DNA from: Holophagaceae bacterium
GTDB taxonomy: Bacteria > Acidobacteriota > Holophagae > Holophagales > Holophagaceae
Assembly (NCBI GenBank): GCA_025363715.1
Contig: JANYLR010000019.1
Span: 1 to 60,328 of the forward strand
DNA length: 60,328 bases
Direction: 5' to 3'
Positions 17,213-26,049 of the stretch are shown here, piece after piece (the stretch's first letter is position 1; each line of letters opens with the position of its first letter). The position numbers were made by a program, and so were the translations under genes. The notes below the pieces were generated by a model. It searched no databases, had not been told where the DNA came from, and saw nothing but the letters and a program-made list of their open reading frames with translations.

Positions 17213-18583
17213 TCAAACAGTTCTGGAAAACGGCGTCTTGGCGCTGAGCTTGGCCAGGTAGGCATCGAAGGGCTGCACCAAGTTGCGCACGAAGCGCCGG
17301 CCCAGGAGGGTGATGAAGATGCCTTCGGGACGCACGTCGACGGTGCCCTGGGGCACCTCTTCCTGCAGCTGAGTCACCGCATCGGCGAACAGGATGGGGC
17401 CGTCCACCCCGAATTTCTCCTTCAGCTCGGACCAACGCAGCTCGAAGTGACCCATGAGGTGGTGGATCACCCAGCGGCGCAGCTCGTCATCCTCTGACAG
17501 GCGATGCCCCTTGTGGATGGCAAGCTGGCCGTCCCTGATGCTGTGCTCCCACTTGGAGAGAATCTTCTCGTTCTGGGCGTAGACCCCCGCCACGTTGGAA
17601 ATGGCGCTGGGGCCGAAGCCCAGCAGATCTGAGCCTGCGGCCACGGCATAGCCCATGAAGTTGCGGATGAGGCGGCCCTCCTGCACAGCCTTGGCCATGG
17701 GGTCGTTGGGATGGGCGAAGTGGTCCATGCCGATGGCCACGTAGCCTGACTTCTCCAGGAGGTCTGAAGCCATCAGCAGCAGGTCCAGGCGCAGGTCCGG
17801 CGAAGGCAGGGTCTCCGTGGGAATGCTGCGCTGGAAGGGCATGATGCTGGGCAGGTAGGCGAAACCGTAGATGGCCATGCGGTCTGGCGACAGCTCTAGC
17901 GTGGCTTCCAGGGTTCGGCGGAAGGTGTCCATGGTCTGGCCCGGCAGGCCGTAGACCAGGTCCAGGTTGACGCCTTCGAAACCGAGTTCACGGCACTGGC
18001 GCATGGCCGTAAGAGTGTGGTCCCAGGTCTGGCCACGGGTGATGAGCGCCTGGACATTTTCGTCGAGATCCTGCACGCCGAAGGAGACCCGGTTGAAGCC
18101 CAGCTCCCGCAGGGCCGGTAGCTGGTCCGGTTCCAGGAACGTGGGATCCACTTCGATGGCGATCTCGGCGCCGGGCAGGAACTCGAAGCGGTCTTTGAAG
18201 AGCTGGAAGGTGCGCCGGAGATCGCCCGCGTTCAGGTAAGTAGGCGTACCGCCACCCCAGTGCAGCTGAAGCGCCTTGCGCCGGTCCTTCAGGTGGGAGC
18301 AGACCAGGTCCAGTTCTTTCGTCACCGCTTCAAGGTAGGCCTCCACGGGATCGTACTGGGGGCTGACCACCACGTTGCAGCCACAGTAGGCGCAGCGCCG
18401 GGGGCAGAAGGGGATGTGGAGGTAGAGCGACAGCGCCTCGTCCTTGCGAAGGTCGGCCCGGTCCAGGGCCGCGAGGACCTCGGGTTCCGGGAAGTCATCG
18501 GACCAGGCCGGAGGCATGGGATAGCCCGTGTAGCGGGGACCAGGACGGTCGTAGCGGCGGATGAGATCGGCGAGCTGGTTCAT
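17213..18583 (-). CDS. hemN: Oxygen-independent coproporphyrinogen III dehydrogenase
   Basis: This radical SAM enzyme oxidatively decarboxylates coproporphyrinogen III to protoporphyrinogen IX without oxygen. The 456-residue length fits true HemN rather than HemW. The iron-sulfur motif is CPRRCAYCGC near residues 59-68, and the HemN hallmarks LHWGGGTPTYL and VDLVYGLPGQT-like (NLDLVYGLPGQT) are present. The N-terminal RYDRPGPRYTGYP is also typical. It is the last gene of the hem operon, overlapping hemE by 4 bp. Confidence 0.95.
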   Translation of the reverse strand: MNQLADLIRRYDRPGPRYTGYPMPPAWSDDFPEPEVLAALDRADLRKDEALSLYLHIPFCPRRCAYCGCNVVVSPQYDPVEAYLEAVTKELDLVCSHLKDRRKALQLHWGGGTPTYLNAGDLRRTFQLFKDRFEFLPGAEIAIEVDPTFLEPDQLPALRELGFNRVSFGVQDLDENVQALITRGQTWDHTLTAMRQCRELGFEGVNLDLVYGLPGQTMDTFRRTLEATLELSPDRMAIYGFAYLPSIMPFQRSIPTETLPSPDLRLDLLLMASDLLEKSGYVAIGMDHFAHPNDPMAKAVQEGRLIRNFMGYAVAAGSDLLGFGPSAISNVAGVYAQNEKILSKWEHSIRDGQLAIHKGHRLSEDDELRRWVIHHLMGHFELRWSELKEKFGVDGPILFADAVTQLQEEVPQGTVDVRPEGIFITLLGRRFVRNLVQPFDAYLAKLSAKTPFSRTV

Positions 18584-19566
18584 GCCTTCACCTCATCGAG
18601 CACGGCTCCAACCACAGCGGGATCGGTCTCGGGCACCAGCCCGTGGCCGAGGTTGAAGACATGGGGATGACCCTTCATGGCGTCCACGATGGCCCGCGCC
18701 TTCCGCTTGGCGGTATCGGCGCCTGCCAGGAGGGCGATGGGATCGAGGTTGCCCTGGAGCACCATCTTGGGGAAGCGGCGACGGGCCTCGCTGATGGGCA
18801 CCTGCCAGGGCACGGCCAGTCCCTTGCAGGGCAGGTCGTTCAATGAATCCGGGAGGTAGCCCGTCCGGGCGAAGAACAGGGTGGGCGCGGCGGTCACCTG
18901 GGAGAGGGTGCGCGCCACGGCGGGCAGAGCGAAGGTCGCATAGTCGTCCGCATCCAGCTCACCGGCCCAGGTGTCGAAGAGCTGCACGCCCTGGGCGCCA
19001 GCCTCGATGTGCAGGTTGAGCAGCCGCGCGGCGGCGTCCGCCAGCTTGTCCATCCACTGGCGGGCCAACACGGGTTCCTGGTGGATGAAGGCCTTGGCCT
19101 TCGCCCAGCTCTTGCTGCCCTTGCCTTCGATGCCATAGGCCAGGAGGGTCCAGGGCGCGCCCGCGAAACCGAGCATGGTGACCTTCTCAGGGAGATTGGC
19201 CTTCACCTTGCGAATGGCGGCGCAGACCGGCTCGAAGACCTTCTCGTCCAGAGGGCGGTTGATGTCGATCTGGTCCAAGGTCTTGCCGATGCGGGGCCCG
19301 CCCTCCGGAATGGTGACCTCGCAGCCCAGGGCATCGAGGATCACCAGGATGTCGCTGAAGATGATGGCGCCATCGATCTGGGGGAAGCGGCGGATGGGCT
19401 GCAGCGACACTTCCGCGGCCAGATCCGAGTCATTGAGCAGCTGCTCGAAGGTGACCTTGGCCCGGATGGCGCGGTACTCGGGCAGGAAGCGTCCCGCCTG
19501 GCGCATGAACCAGACCGGGGGCTTGTCGAGGGTGTTGCCGTTGAGTACATGAAGAAGAGGCTGCAT
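18580..19566 (-). CDS. hemE: Uroporphyrinogen decarboxylase
   Basis: HemE removes four carboxyl groups from uroporphyrinogen III to give coproporphyrinogen III. The 328-residue protein begins with PPVWFMRQAGRFLPEYR, the classical signature, and contains IIFSDILVILDALG, FAGAPWTLLAY and QGNLDP. AGGAG lies before the ATG. It overlaps hemN downstream; upstream, a palindromic repeat fills the 92-bp gap to hemL. Confidence 0.96.
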   Translation of the reverse strand: MQPLLHVLNGNTLDKPPVWFMRQAGRFLPEYRAIRAKVTFEQLLNDSDLAAEVSLQPIRRFPQIDGAIIFSDILVILDALGCEVTIPEGGPRIGKTLDQIDINRPLDEKVFEPVCAAIRKVKANLPEKVTMLGFAGAPWTLLAYGIEGKGSKSWAKAKAFIHQEPVLARQWMDKLADAAARLLNLHIEAGAQGVQLFDTWAGELDADDYATFALPAVARTLSQVTAAPTLFFARTGYLPDSLNDLPCKGLAVPWQVPISEARRRFPKMVLQGNLDPIALLAGADTAKRKARAIVDAMKGHPHVFNLGHGLVPETDPAVVGAVLDEVKA

Positions 19567-19583
19567 GAAAACTCCTGTTTCTT

Positions 19584-19658
19584 AACCGCAGATGTCGCAG
19601 ATGACACAGATGCTCGCGTGATAGGTCCTGCTGTCTTTCATCTGCGTAATCTGCGGTT
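19584..19658. repeat. Imperfect inverted repeat in the hemL-hemE gap
   Basis: The arm aaccgcagatgtcgcagatg (19584-19603) is nearly the inverse complement of catctgcgtaatctgcggtt (19639-19658). The arms themselves contain a short GCAGAT direct repeat. In the transcript this would form a long hairpin just after the hemL stop, and one arm abuts that stop codon. No T run follows, so it is more likely an RNA-processing or stability element, or a dispersed palindrome, than a terminator. Confidence 0.8.
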
Positions 19659-20915
19659 TCAATTAAATTCCTTGGCCACCGCGGCCACGGCCTGTTGGAA
19701 GTGGGCCAGTTCGGGTTCGCCGTGGGCGGCGCCGAGGAAGGCCACTTCGTAGCCGCTGGGGGGCAGGTAGACGCCCTGGTCGAGCAGGGCCTTGTGCAGG
19801 CGGTTGAAGGTGCTGATGGACTCACCCTTCACCGCGTCGCTGCGGCGGACGCCATCCTGGAACAGCGGCCAGAGCAGGCTGCCATAGCGGGGGCAGTGGA
19901 GCCCGGGGATGGTCTCAAAGGCCGCGGCCCACTTGGCTGCGTTGGCTTCCAGACTCGCGTAGAAGGCAGGGGTCAGCTTCGCCATGGTGGCCAGGCCCGC
20001 GGCCATGGCCACGGGGTTGCCGGAGAGGGTGCCCGCCTGGTAGACCGGACCGTCCGGCGCGACCACGCCCATGATGTCCCTGCGCCCGCCGTAGAGGCCC
20101 ACGGGCATGCCGCCGCCGATGATCTTGCCGTAGGTGCCCAAGTCTGGCGTGATGCCGAGCAGTTCCGCCGCGCCGCCGGGGGCCACGCGGAAGCCGCTGA
20201 TGACCTCGTCGAAGATGAGGACCACGCCGTGCTTGGTGCACAGTTCTCGCAGGCGCTGGAGGAACTCGGGCCGCTGAAGCAGCAGGCCGTTGTTGGCCGG
20301 GATGGGCTCGATGATGGCGGCAGCCAGTTCATTTCCGATCTCGGCGAAGGTGCGTTCGAGCGTGTCCATGTCATCCAGGGTCACCACGGAGGTCAGCTCG
20401 GCGATGGCCTTGGGCACGCCGGCGCTGGTGGGCGCGCCGAAGGTGATGAGGCCGGAACCGGCCTTCACCAGCAGACCATCGCTGTGGCCGTGATAGCAGC
20501 CTTCAAACTTCAGGATGCGCTCCCGACCGGTGAAGCCTCGCGCAGCGCGCAGCGCCGACATGACGGCCTCGGTGCCGGATGACACGAAGCGCATCTTCTC
20601 GATGAAGGGCACCATTTCCTTGATCCGGCGGGCCAGGGCCAGTTCCCGGCGGCTGGGGGCGCCGAAGGTGAGGCCTTCCTGCATGGCCTCGTTCACGGCG
20701 GCCAGGATGTCGGGATGGGCGTGCCCCAGGATCAGCGGGCCCCAGGACATGCAGAGGTCGAGGAAGCGCTGGCCGTCCTCGTCCTCGAACCAGGCCCCCG
20801 ATGCCTTCTTGAAGAACTTGGGCGTGCCGCCCACGGCCCGGAAGGCCCGCACCGGGCTGGAGACGCCCCCCGGGAAATGGGTCAGCGCTTCAGCAAATAG
20901 AGTCTCGTTCGACAT
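19659..20915 (-). CDS. hemL: Glutamate-1-semialdehyde 2,1-aminomutase
   Basis: This PLP enzyme converts glutamate-1-semialdehyde to 5-aminolevulinate, the second step of the C5 haem route. The 418-residue protein has the N-terminal FPGGVSSPVRAF, EGCYHGHSD, LIFDEVISGFRVAPGG and the PLP-lysine in TYGKIIGGGMPVGLYGG. A GGAAG ribosome site precedes the ATG. It lies between hemB and hemE in the same direction. Confidence 0.96.
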   Translation of the reverse strand: MSNETLFAEALTHFPGGVSSPVRAFRAVGGTPKFFKKASGAWFEDEDGQRFLDLCMSWGPLILGHAHPDILAAVNEAMQEGLTFGAPSRRELALARRIKEMVPFIEKMRFVSSGTEAVMSALRAARGFTGRERILKFEGCYHGHSDGLLVKAGSGLITFGAPTSAGVPKAIAELTSVVTLDDMDTLERTFAEIGNELAAAIIEPIPANNGLLLQRPEFLQRLRELCTKHGVVLIFDEVISGFRVAPGGAAELLGITPDLGTYGKIIGGGMPVGLYGGRRDIMGVVAPDGPVYQAGTLSGNPVAMAAGLATMAKLTPAFYASLEANAAKWAAAFETIPGLHCPRYGSLLWPLFQDGVRRSDAVKGESISTFNRLHKALLDQGVYLPPSGYEVAFLGAAHGEPELAHFQQAVAAVAKEFN

Positions 20916-20926
20916 GTGCTTCCTTT

Positions 20927-20953
20927 TCTTCGTGGTCTTCCCGTCTTCGTGGT
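20927..20953. repeat. Short direct repeat in the hemB-hemL gap
   Basis: tcttcgtggt occurs at 20927-20936 and 20944-20953, a 17-bp period, in the 46-bp gap before hemL. On the transcribed strand the unit reads accacgaaga and lies directly before the hemL ribosome site. Confidence 0.6.
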
Positions 20954-20961
20954 GAAACTTT

Positions 20962-21939
20962 CTAGGAAATCCATCCCTTTTCGACCGCCTCGCGGCCGGC
21001 GTAGGTGACGATCATGTCGGCGCCGGCGCGCCGGATGGCGATGAGGTGCTCGTACATCAGCTGGTCGCCGTTCACCCAGCCGAGGCGGTCGGCCGCCTTC
21101 ACGCTGCTGAATTCGCTGGACACGTGGTAGGCGCAGATGGGCGCCAGCTGGGCTTCGCGGAGGCGCCAGATGAGGTCGAGGTTCGGGAGGGCCGGCTTGA
21201 CCATGAGCATGTCCGCGCCCTCTTCCACGTCGAGCAGTGCATCGTTCAGGCCTTCCCGGGCGTTGCGGGGATCCATCTGGTAGGTCTTGCGGTCGCCGAA
21301 TTTGGGACTGCTGTGGGCGGCCTCGCGGAAGGGGCCGTAATAAGCGCCGGAATGCTTGATGGCGTAGCTGAGGATGCTGGTCCGCGTGAACCCGTTCTGA
21401 TCGAGCAGGGCCCGGATGGCGGCCACGCGACCGTCCATCATGTCGCTGGGAGCGGCCACGTCGGCGCCCGCTTCGGCATGGCGCAGGGCCATCTCCGCCA
21501 GGATGGGCAGGGTCTCGTCGTTGAGCACCACGCCCTCGTCGTCCACCAGGCCGCAGTGGCCATGGCTGGTGTAGCCGCAGAGGCAGACATCGGTCATGAC
21601 GATGAGATCCGTGCCGAAAGCCTTCTTCAGGGCCTTTACGGCCTGGGGGATCACGCCGTCGTGGTCGCAGCAGTACGAAGCGTCGGGACTCTTGGCATCC
21701 TCATCCGGGACCCCGAACAGCAGCACGCTGGCCAGACCCTTCTTGAGGTCCTTCTCCACCTGACGCACCGTTTCCTCCACCCCGGCATTGACGATGCCCG
21801 GCATGCTGGAAATCTCGCGGCTTCCCGCCTGAGGCTGCACGAAGTACGGCTGGATGAGGTGGCGGGGACGCAGATCGGTCTCGGCCACGAGATTGCGCAT
21901 GGCGAGGCTGGTGCGGAGGCGGCGGGAGCGGTTCAGCAT
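20962..21939 (-). CDS. hemB: Delta-aminolevulinic acid dehydratase (porphobilinogen synthase)
   Basis: HemB joins two 5-aminolevulinates into porphobilinogen. The 325-residue protein has the metal-site cysteines in TDVCLCGYTSHGHCG, and the Schiff-base lysines in SYAIKHSGAYYGPFREAA and DMLMVKPALPNLD. AGGAGGAGT lies just before the ATG at 21939. A much longer open frame reaching 22758 is hemD read in another frame and is not part of this gene. It overlaps the end of hemD by 7 bp. Confidence 0.96.
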   Translation of the reverse strand: MLNRSRRLRTSLAMRNLVAETDLRPRHLIQPYFVQPQAGSREISSMPGIVNAGVEETVRQVEKDLKKGLASVLLFGVPDEDAKSPDASYCCDHDGVIPQAVKALKKAFGTDLIVMTDVCLCGYTSHGHCGLVDDEGVVLNDETLPILAEMALRHAEAGADVAAPSDMMDGRVAAIRALLDQNGFTRTSILSYAIKHSGAYYGPFREAAHSSPKFGDRKTYQMDPRNAREGLNDALLDVEEGADMLMVKPALPNLDLIWRLREAQLAPICAYHVSSEFSSVKAADRLGWVNGDQLMYEHLIAIRRAGADMIVTYAGREAVEKGWIS

Positions 21940-22640
21940 GGGGACTCCTCCTTCTGATCCTGTTGAGATGCCAGCTGCTGGGCGAGCATGGCCCACAGAA
22001 GGCTGGGCTTCGGTTCGCAGTGGCCATGAACGGATGCGCCGGCCCGGGCGAAGGCCTCGGCGGTGGCCTCGCCCCAGGCGAAGCGCTGCAGGTCCTTCGC
22101 CAGAGGGGCGAGAATCTCGGCCTGAGTGGGGCTCAGGGCCAGAACCCCTTCCACCTCTGGCAGGGGCGGAAAGGGCTCCCGGGCTGCTTCGCAATGGGTG
22201 ACCCAGGGGTGGATCCGCCAGGCGGAGCCGCGGGCGGCCTCCTCCAGGTACTCCCGGCTGCGTTCGCCCCGGACCAGCACGAAATCGCCTCCATCGGGGA
22301 AGTGCGTCTGGAGCAGCTCCCAGAGGGCCTCGGCCCGAGCCTCGGAGGGCAACCGCACATCCAGGTCCTCCCGCCCCAGCGCGTCGGCGGTGCCGGCACC
22401 CTGGACCAGACAGGTCATCCCGGAGGGCAGGCCCGCGGCTGCCACCTTGGCTCCCGAAGGGCTGAGGATCAGCAGCGCCCGGACCCGGCTCAGCAGCATG
22501 GGCGGCGCGGCTCCGGTCACCTTCAGGGAGGTGAAGGAGTAGGGAACAGGCCGCCAGCCAGCCTTCCGCACGGTGTCCGCCAGCGGATGGTTGCCGGGGC
22601 GGGCCAGCGCCAGACGAGGTTGAAGAACCGCCCTGGTCAT
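21933..22640 (-). CDS. hemD: Uroporphyrinogen-III synthase (divergent)
   Basis: HemD cyclises hydroxymethylbilane with inversion of ring D to uroporphyrinogen III. Sequence conservation is weak in this family, and the call rests on position between hemC and hemB, the 235-residue length and two family-like stretches: LILSPSGAKVAAAGL near residue 62 and LALSPTQAEILAPLAK near 170, which resemble the TS-x-x-A/G-V motifs. The ATG at 22640 overlaps the hemC stop by 4 bp (ATGA). Earlier in-frame starts lie inside hemC. Confidence 0.8.
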   Translation of the reverse strand: MTRAVLQPRLALARPGNHPLADTVRKAGWRPVPYSFTSLKVTGAAPPMLLSRVRALLILSPSGAKVAAAGLPSGMTCLVQGAGTADALGREDLDVRLPSEARAEALWELLQTHFPDGGDFVLVRGERSREYLEEAARGSAWRIHPWVTHCEAAREPFPPLPEVEGVLALSPTQAEILAPLAKDLQRFAWGEATAEAFARAGASVHGHCEPKPSLLWAMLAQQLASQQDQKEESPC

Positions 22641-23515
22641 GAAAGTCCAATGCCCCTGAGGACTCGCACCAGCAGATCGTGATCGTCGGTGCCCCGGGCT
22701 TCCGCCCTCCGGACTTCGACCTCCGGCGCATAGGCGGCCTGTAGCACCAAGGTGCCATCGGCCTGGGGAGTAGCGAGGGCGCCCAGGGGCTGCTGGCAAC
22801 CCCCGCCGATACCCGCCAGCACCAGCCGCTCGAGCCTGACGCAGCGAGCGGTCATGGGATCGTGCAGCTCGGCCAAGGCCTCGATGAGATCAGGCCGATC
22901 TGCCCGGGCTTCGGCCAGGAGGGCGCCCTGCCCCGGCGCCGAAGGCAGTTCCGCGGGTGTAAGAGGTCGCACCGACAGGCCGGAGAGGTCGAGCCCCAGG
23001 CGTTTCAGCCCTGCTGCGGCCAGCATGGTCGCGTGGAGGGGCGCGTCCCGCAGCACGCCATCGCGCACCCGCTGCAGGCGGGTCTGCACGTTCCCGCGGA
23101 TCCAGGTGAACCGGGCCTTGGGGAAGAGCTGGCTGAGCACCCGCTCGCGTCGGACGGCGCTGGTGCCGATGATCAGGTCCTCCGGCGCATCGGGCCGCAT
23201 CACCAGCCAATCCGCGGGGTCCTCGCGGAGGGGGATGCAGGCTGGCACGATGCCGGCGGGTCGATCCAGAGACACGTCCTTGAGGCTGTGGATGAGGAGG
23301 TCCGCCTGACCCGCGGCCATGGCATCTTCCAGTTCCTTGGTGAAGAACCCACCGCCCACCTGCTTGTCGAGGGGTCCCTGGAGCCATTGATCGCCGGAGG
23401 TGGAGAACTTGCGCCAGGACACCTCATAGCCCTTGGCTTCGAGGAACCGGACCATGGGCTCGGCCTGGCCCACGGCCAGGGCGGATCCTCGCGTGGCCAC
23501 TGTGACGTGCTTCAT
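22637..23515 (-). CDS. hemC: Hydroxymethylbilane synthase (porphobilinogen deaminase)
   Basis: HemC polymerises four porphobilinogens into hydroxymethylbilane on a dipyrromethane cofactor. The 292-residue protein has VATRGSALAVGQAE at the start, LIHSLKDVS, GTSAVRRE, RGNVQTRL and the cofactor cysteine in GIGGGCQQPLG near residue 240. GGAGGTG places the start at 23515; the longer frame to 23629 runs through the spacer. The 127-bp gap to hemA holds palindromic, repeat-like sequence. Confidence 0.95.
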   Translation of the reverse strand: MKHVTVATRGSALAVGQAEPMVRFLEAKGYEVSWRKFSTSGDQWLQGPLDKQVGGGFFTKELEDAMAAGQADLLIHSLKDVSLDRPAGIVPACIPLREDPADWLVMRPDAPEDLIIGTSAVRRERVLSQLFPKARFTWIRGNVQTRLQRVRDGVLRDAPLHATMLAAAGLKRLGLDLSGLSVRPLTPAELPSAPGQGALLAEARADRPDLIEALAELHDPMTARCVRLERLVLAGIGGGCQQPLGALATPQADGTLVLQAAYAPEVEVRRAEARGTDDHDLLVRVLRGIGLS

Positions 23516-23642
23516 GCGGCACCTCCACCTATCGCACGCGGGGCGTGCTCCGGCTCGCTCGACTCGCCGAGGTGGAGCCTCCCTATGCCGCACCCTTCGG
23601 GCTTCGGCTTTGCCAAAGTGGCGCTCCACTCCTGCTGCACGC

Positions 23643-24848
23643 TCATAAATGGACCGCCTCTCCGTCTGCAGATGGCTTGGGTTGGGTCTGAACCAGGGCC
23701 CGAAAAGCGAGGGTGCGCCCCCGGGACAGGATCTCCTTCAGAGCTTCCCGCTGGGCCTCGTCCAGCCCGGCCATGGAGTCCTCCAGGGTTTTCGCTTCCT
23801 CTTCCAGGGCGCCCCAGGCCGCGTCGAGGCGTTCCTGGGCCGAAACCAGGTGTCGCTTCCGCGCCCGCGCCAGGGCCCGGTGGCGTAGGCGCCCCGCGGC
23901 GCCTACGAGGTAAGGTTCCGCCTTGAGGGCGGCCTCGGCCCGCTGGGACCGGGCGGTGGCCGTCTGGGCCAGGAAGGCATTGAGATCAATCCGGTGCACC
24001 CAGGGCAGCTGCTCCAGCCCCGGCTCCGAATCCGGCGGCAGGGCCAGATCGAGGATGCGCAGGATGGGCCGCTTGAGCGATTGCCAGGCATCCAGGGTGA
24101 AGATGGGCTCCGGTGCCGCCGTGGCGGTCACGATGGCGTCGAAGCCCTCGGGATCGTGCTGGAGCCGGGCCAGATCCAAGACCGGGAGCCCCAGGGGATC
24201 GGCCAGTTCATGGGCCCGGCTACGGGTGCGATTGGCCACGGAGACCTTGAAGCCCCTCTCGGGCAGTCGCTCCGCCAGATACTGGGTCATGGGACCCACA
24301 CCCACCAGCGCCACTGAAGCACCGTGGGGCAGGCCCTCGGTGAGGTGCCTGAGGGCGACGGTGGCCACGCTGACGTTCCCATCGGCCAACCCCAGGCGGG
24401 CCCGCAGCCGCTGACCCTCGCGGATGACGTCCTCCACGGCCGTATAGGCTTCATCACCAGCCACGCCCACTTCGCGGGCCTGGACGAGAGCGTCCTTCAG
24501 CTGACCTGGAATTTCTCGATCCCCGAGGTTGGCTGATTCCAGCCCAGCCGACATGGCCAACAGGTGGATCCAAGCCTCTTCGCCCTCGTAGCGGCGCACG
24601 CCGGGCCCAGGATCGATGGCCTCGGCTTCGCCCCCCCACACCATCCAGAGCACGCGCTGACAGGTGGCCAGATAGACCAGTTCCCGGGCACCGGAGCGCC
24701 GCTGCCAGTCGCGCAGATGGCCGGGAAGGCCATCCCGGACCACATGCTGCGCCACCAGATCCAGGTCGTGGACGGGGGCGTGAAAGCTGATGAGGACGGG
24801 TTCCATATCGGATTTCATGATCGGCAGATCGTGGGTCGGCTCGGTCAT
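23643..24848 (-). CDS. hemA: Glutamyl-tRNA reductase
   Basis: HemA reduces glutamyl-tRNA to glutamate-1-semialdehyde with NADPH, the first committed step of haem synthesis. The 401-residue protein is a divergent member: the catalytic cysteine lies in LATCQRVLW, where most have STCNRTE, and NLGDREIPGQLKDA replaces the usual GEPQILGQVKDA. The NADPH fold shows VALVGVGPMTQYLAERLPERGFKVSVANRTRSRA. A helical dimerisation domain ends the protein. Thirty-three bases separate it from aroC upstream. The ribosome site is weak, and an internal ATG at 24818 is an alternative. Confidence 0.9.
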   Translation of the reverse strand: MTEPTHDLPIMKSDMEPVLISFHAPVHDLDLVAQHVVRDGLPGHLRDWQRRSGARELVYLATCQRVLWMVWGGEAEAIDPGPGVRRYEGEEAWIHLLAMSAGLESANLGDREIPGQLKDALVQAREVGVAGDEAYTAVEDVIREGQRLRARLGLADGNVSVATVALRHLTEGLPHGASVALVGVGPMTQYLAERLPERGFKVSVANRTRSRAHELADPLGLPVLDLARLQHDPEGFDAIVTATAAPEPIFTLDAWQSLKRPILRILDLALPPDSEPGLEQLPWVHRIDLNAFLAQTATARSQRAEAALKAEPYLVGAAGRLRHRALARARKRHLVSAQERLDAAWGALEEEAKTLEDSMAGLDEAQREALKEILSRGRTLAFRALVQTQPKPSADGEAVHL

Positions 24849-24881
24849 CGCTTCGTCATAAGCTCGCGATAGTGGCCGCTA

Positions 24882-26018
24882 TCACAAAGTCGGCCCATTC
24901 GAGAACAACCTCTCGATGGCGGCCCAGTTCCATTCCTGAACCTGGGGTCCCCCTCCCTCGCGCAGGTCCTGCTGGGTGAGCCAGGCATCGTAGATCACCA
25001 GGGCGCACATGGCCTCGGCCACAGGCACCACCCGGGGGGAAATGCAGGGATCATGGCGGCCATGGGTGGAAATCTCTGAAGGGCGGCCTTCGCGGTCGAT
25101 GGTCCTTTGGGTTTTGGTGATGGAACTGGTGGGCTTCACCGCGAGCCTTACGACCACCGGCGCACCGGTGCTGATGCCGCCCAGGGTGCCACCGGCGTCG
25201 TTCTTTTCGGGGCCGGTGGGTCCAAGGGGATCGTTGTTCTCACTGCCACGGCGCCGTGCGCTGGCGAAACCGGCGCCCAGTTCCACGCCCTTCACGGCCC
25301 CGATGGACATGCAGGCCAGGGCCAGCAGCCCGTCGAGCTTGCCAAAAGCGGGATCCCCGAGGCCCACAGGCAGTCCTTCGATCCACACTTCGCAAACGCC
25401 GCCCACACTATCGCCCTCGGCCAGGGCGGCCTCCACGGCGGCCTTCTGGGCCAGGAAGGCCGCTGGGTCCGCCACGCGCAGGGGATTCGTCTCCACGAAG
25501 GCCCAGTCCACGATCTTCCCTTCAATGCCGGCGATCTCGCGATTGAATCCCCGCACGGTCACGCCCAGGGCCGCCAGCTGCTGCTTGGCCCAGGCCCCCG
25601 CGGCCACCCGGGCCAGGGTCTCCCGCCCACTGCTGCGCCCACCGCCGCGGGGATCGCGGATGCCATATTTGCGGTCGTAGGTGAGATCCGCGTGGCCGGG
25701 GCGGAACAGCTCCGAAATGGCCTTGTAGTCGCCACTCTTCTGGTTCTGGTTGTAGACCACCATGGCGATGGGGTGCCCCGTGGTCTTGCCCTCGTAAACG
25801 CCACTCAGGACCTGGACCTTGTCCCCTTCATTCCGGGGCGTCACCAGGTTCGATTGGCCCGGGCGCCGCCGGTCCATCTCAAGCTGGATGGCTTCCAGAT
25901 CGAAGGTCAGGCCAGGCTTCACTCCGTCCATCACGACGCCCACTGCGGCACCATGGCTTTCGCCGAAGGTGAGGATGCGGAAGGCGCGACCGAAGGAGGA
26001 GGGTGAATCGAAGAGCAT
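24882..26018 (-). CDS. aroC: Chorismate synthase
   Basis: AroC uses reduced FMN to convert 5-enolpyruvylshikimate 3-phosphate to chorismate. The 378-residue protein has FGESHGAAVG near residue 18, RRPGQSNLVTPRNE, GHADLTYDRKYGIRDPRGGGRSSGRETLARVAAGA, and late GRHDPC.SPR-type residues. GAGG precedes the ATG. As the first gene on this strand it may share a transcript with hemA and the rest of the hem operon. It is divergent from the GT2 gene by 31 bp. Confidence 0.96.
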   Translation of the reverse strand: MLFDSPSSFGRAFRILTFGESHGAAVGVVMDGVKPGLTFDLEAIQLEMDRRRPGQSNLVTPRNEGDKVQVLSGVYEGKTTGHPIAMVVYNQNQKSGDYKAISELFRPGHADLTYDRKYGIRDPRGGGRSSGRETLARVAAGAWAKQQLAALGVTVRGFNREIAGIEGKIVDWAFVETNPLRVADPAAFLAQKAAVEAALAEGDSVGGVCEVWIEGLPVGLGDPAFGKLDGLLALACMSIGAVKGVELGAGFASARRRGSENNDPLGPTGPEKNDAGGTLGGISTGAPVVVRLAVKPTSSITKTQRTIDREGRPSEISTHGRHDPCISPRVVPVAEAMCALVIYDAWLTQQDLREGGGPQVQEWNWAAIERLFSNGPTL

Positions 26019-26049
26019 AGGGCCTCATCATACCGTTATCATTCCAGTC

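Noticed and set aside
20962..22758. A 598-residue reading of hemB with a long N-terminal extension
   Set aside because: The extension is hemD read in another frame. AGGAGGAGT and the family's usual start place hemB at 21939.
23516..23642. A gene or regulatory RNA in the hemA-hemC gap
   Set aside because: The 127 bp have palindromic pieces but no start and ribosome site pair of their own beyond that of hemC, and no family could be named.
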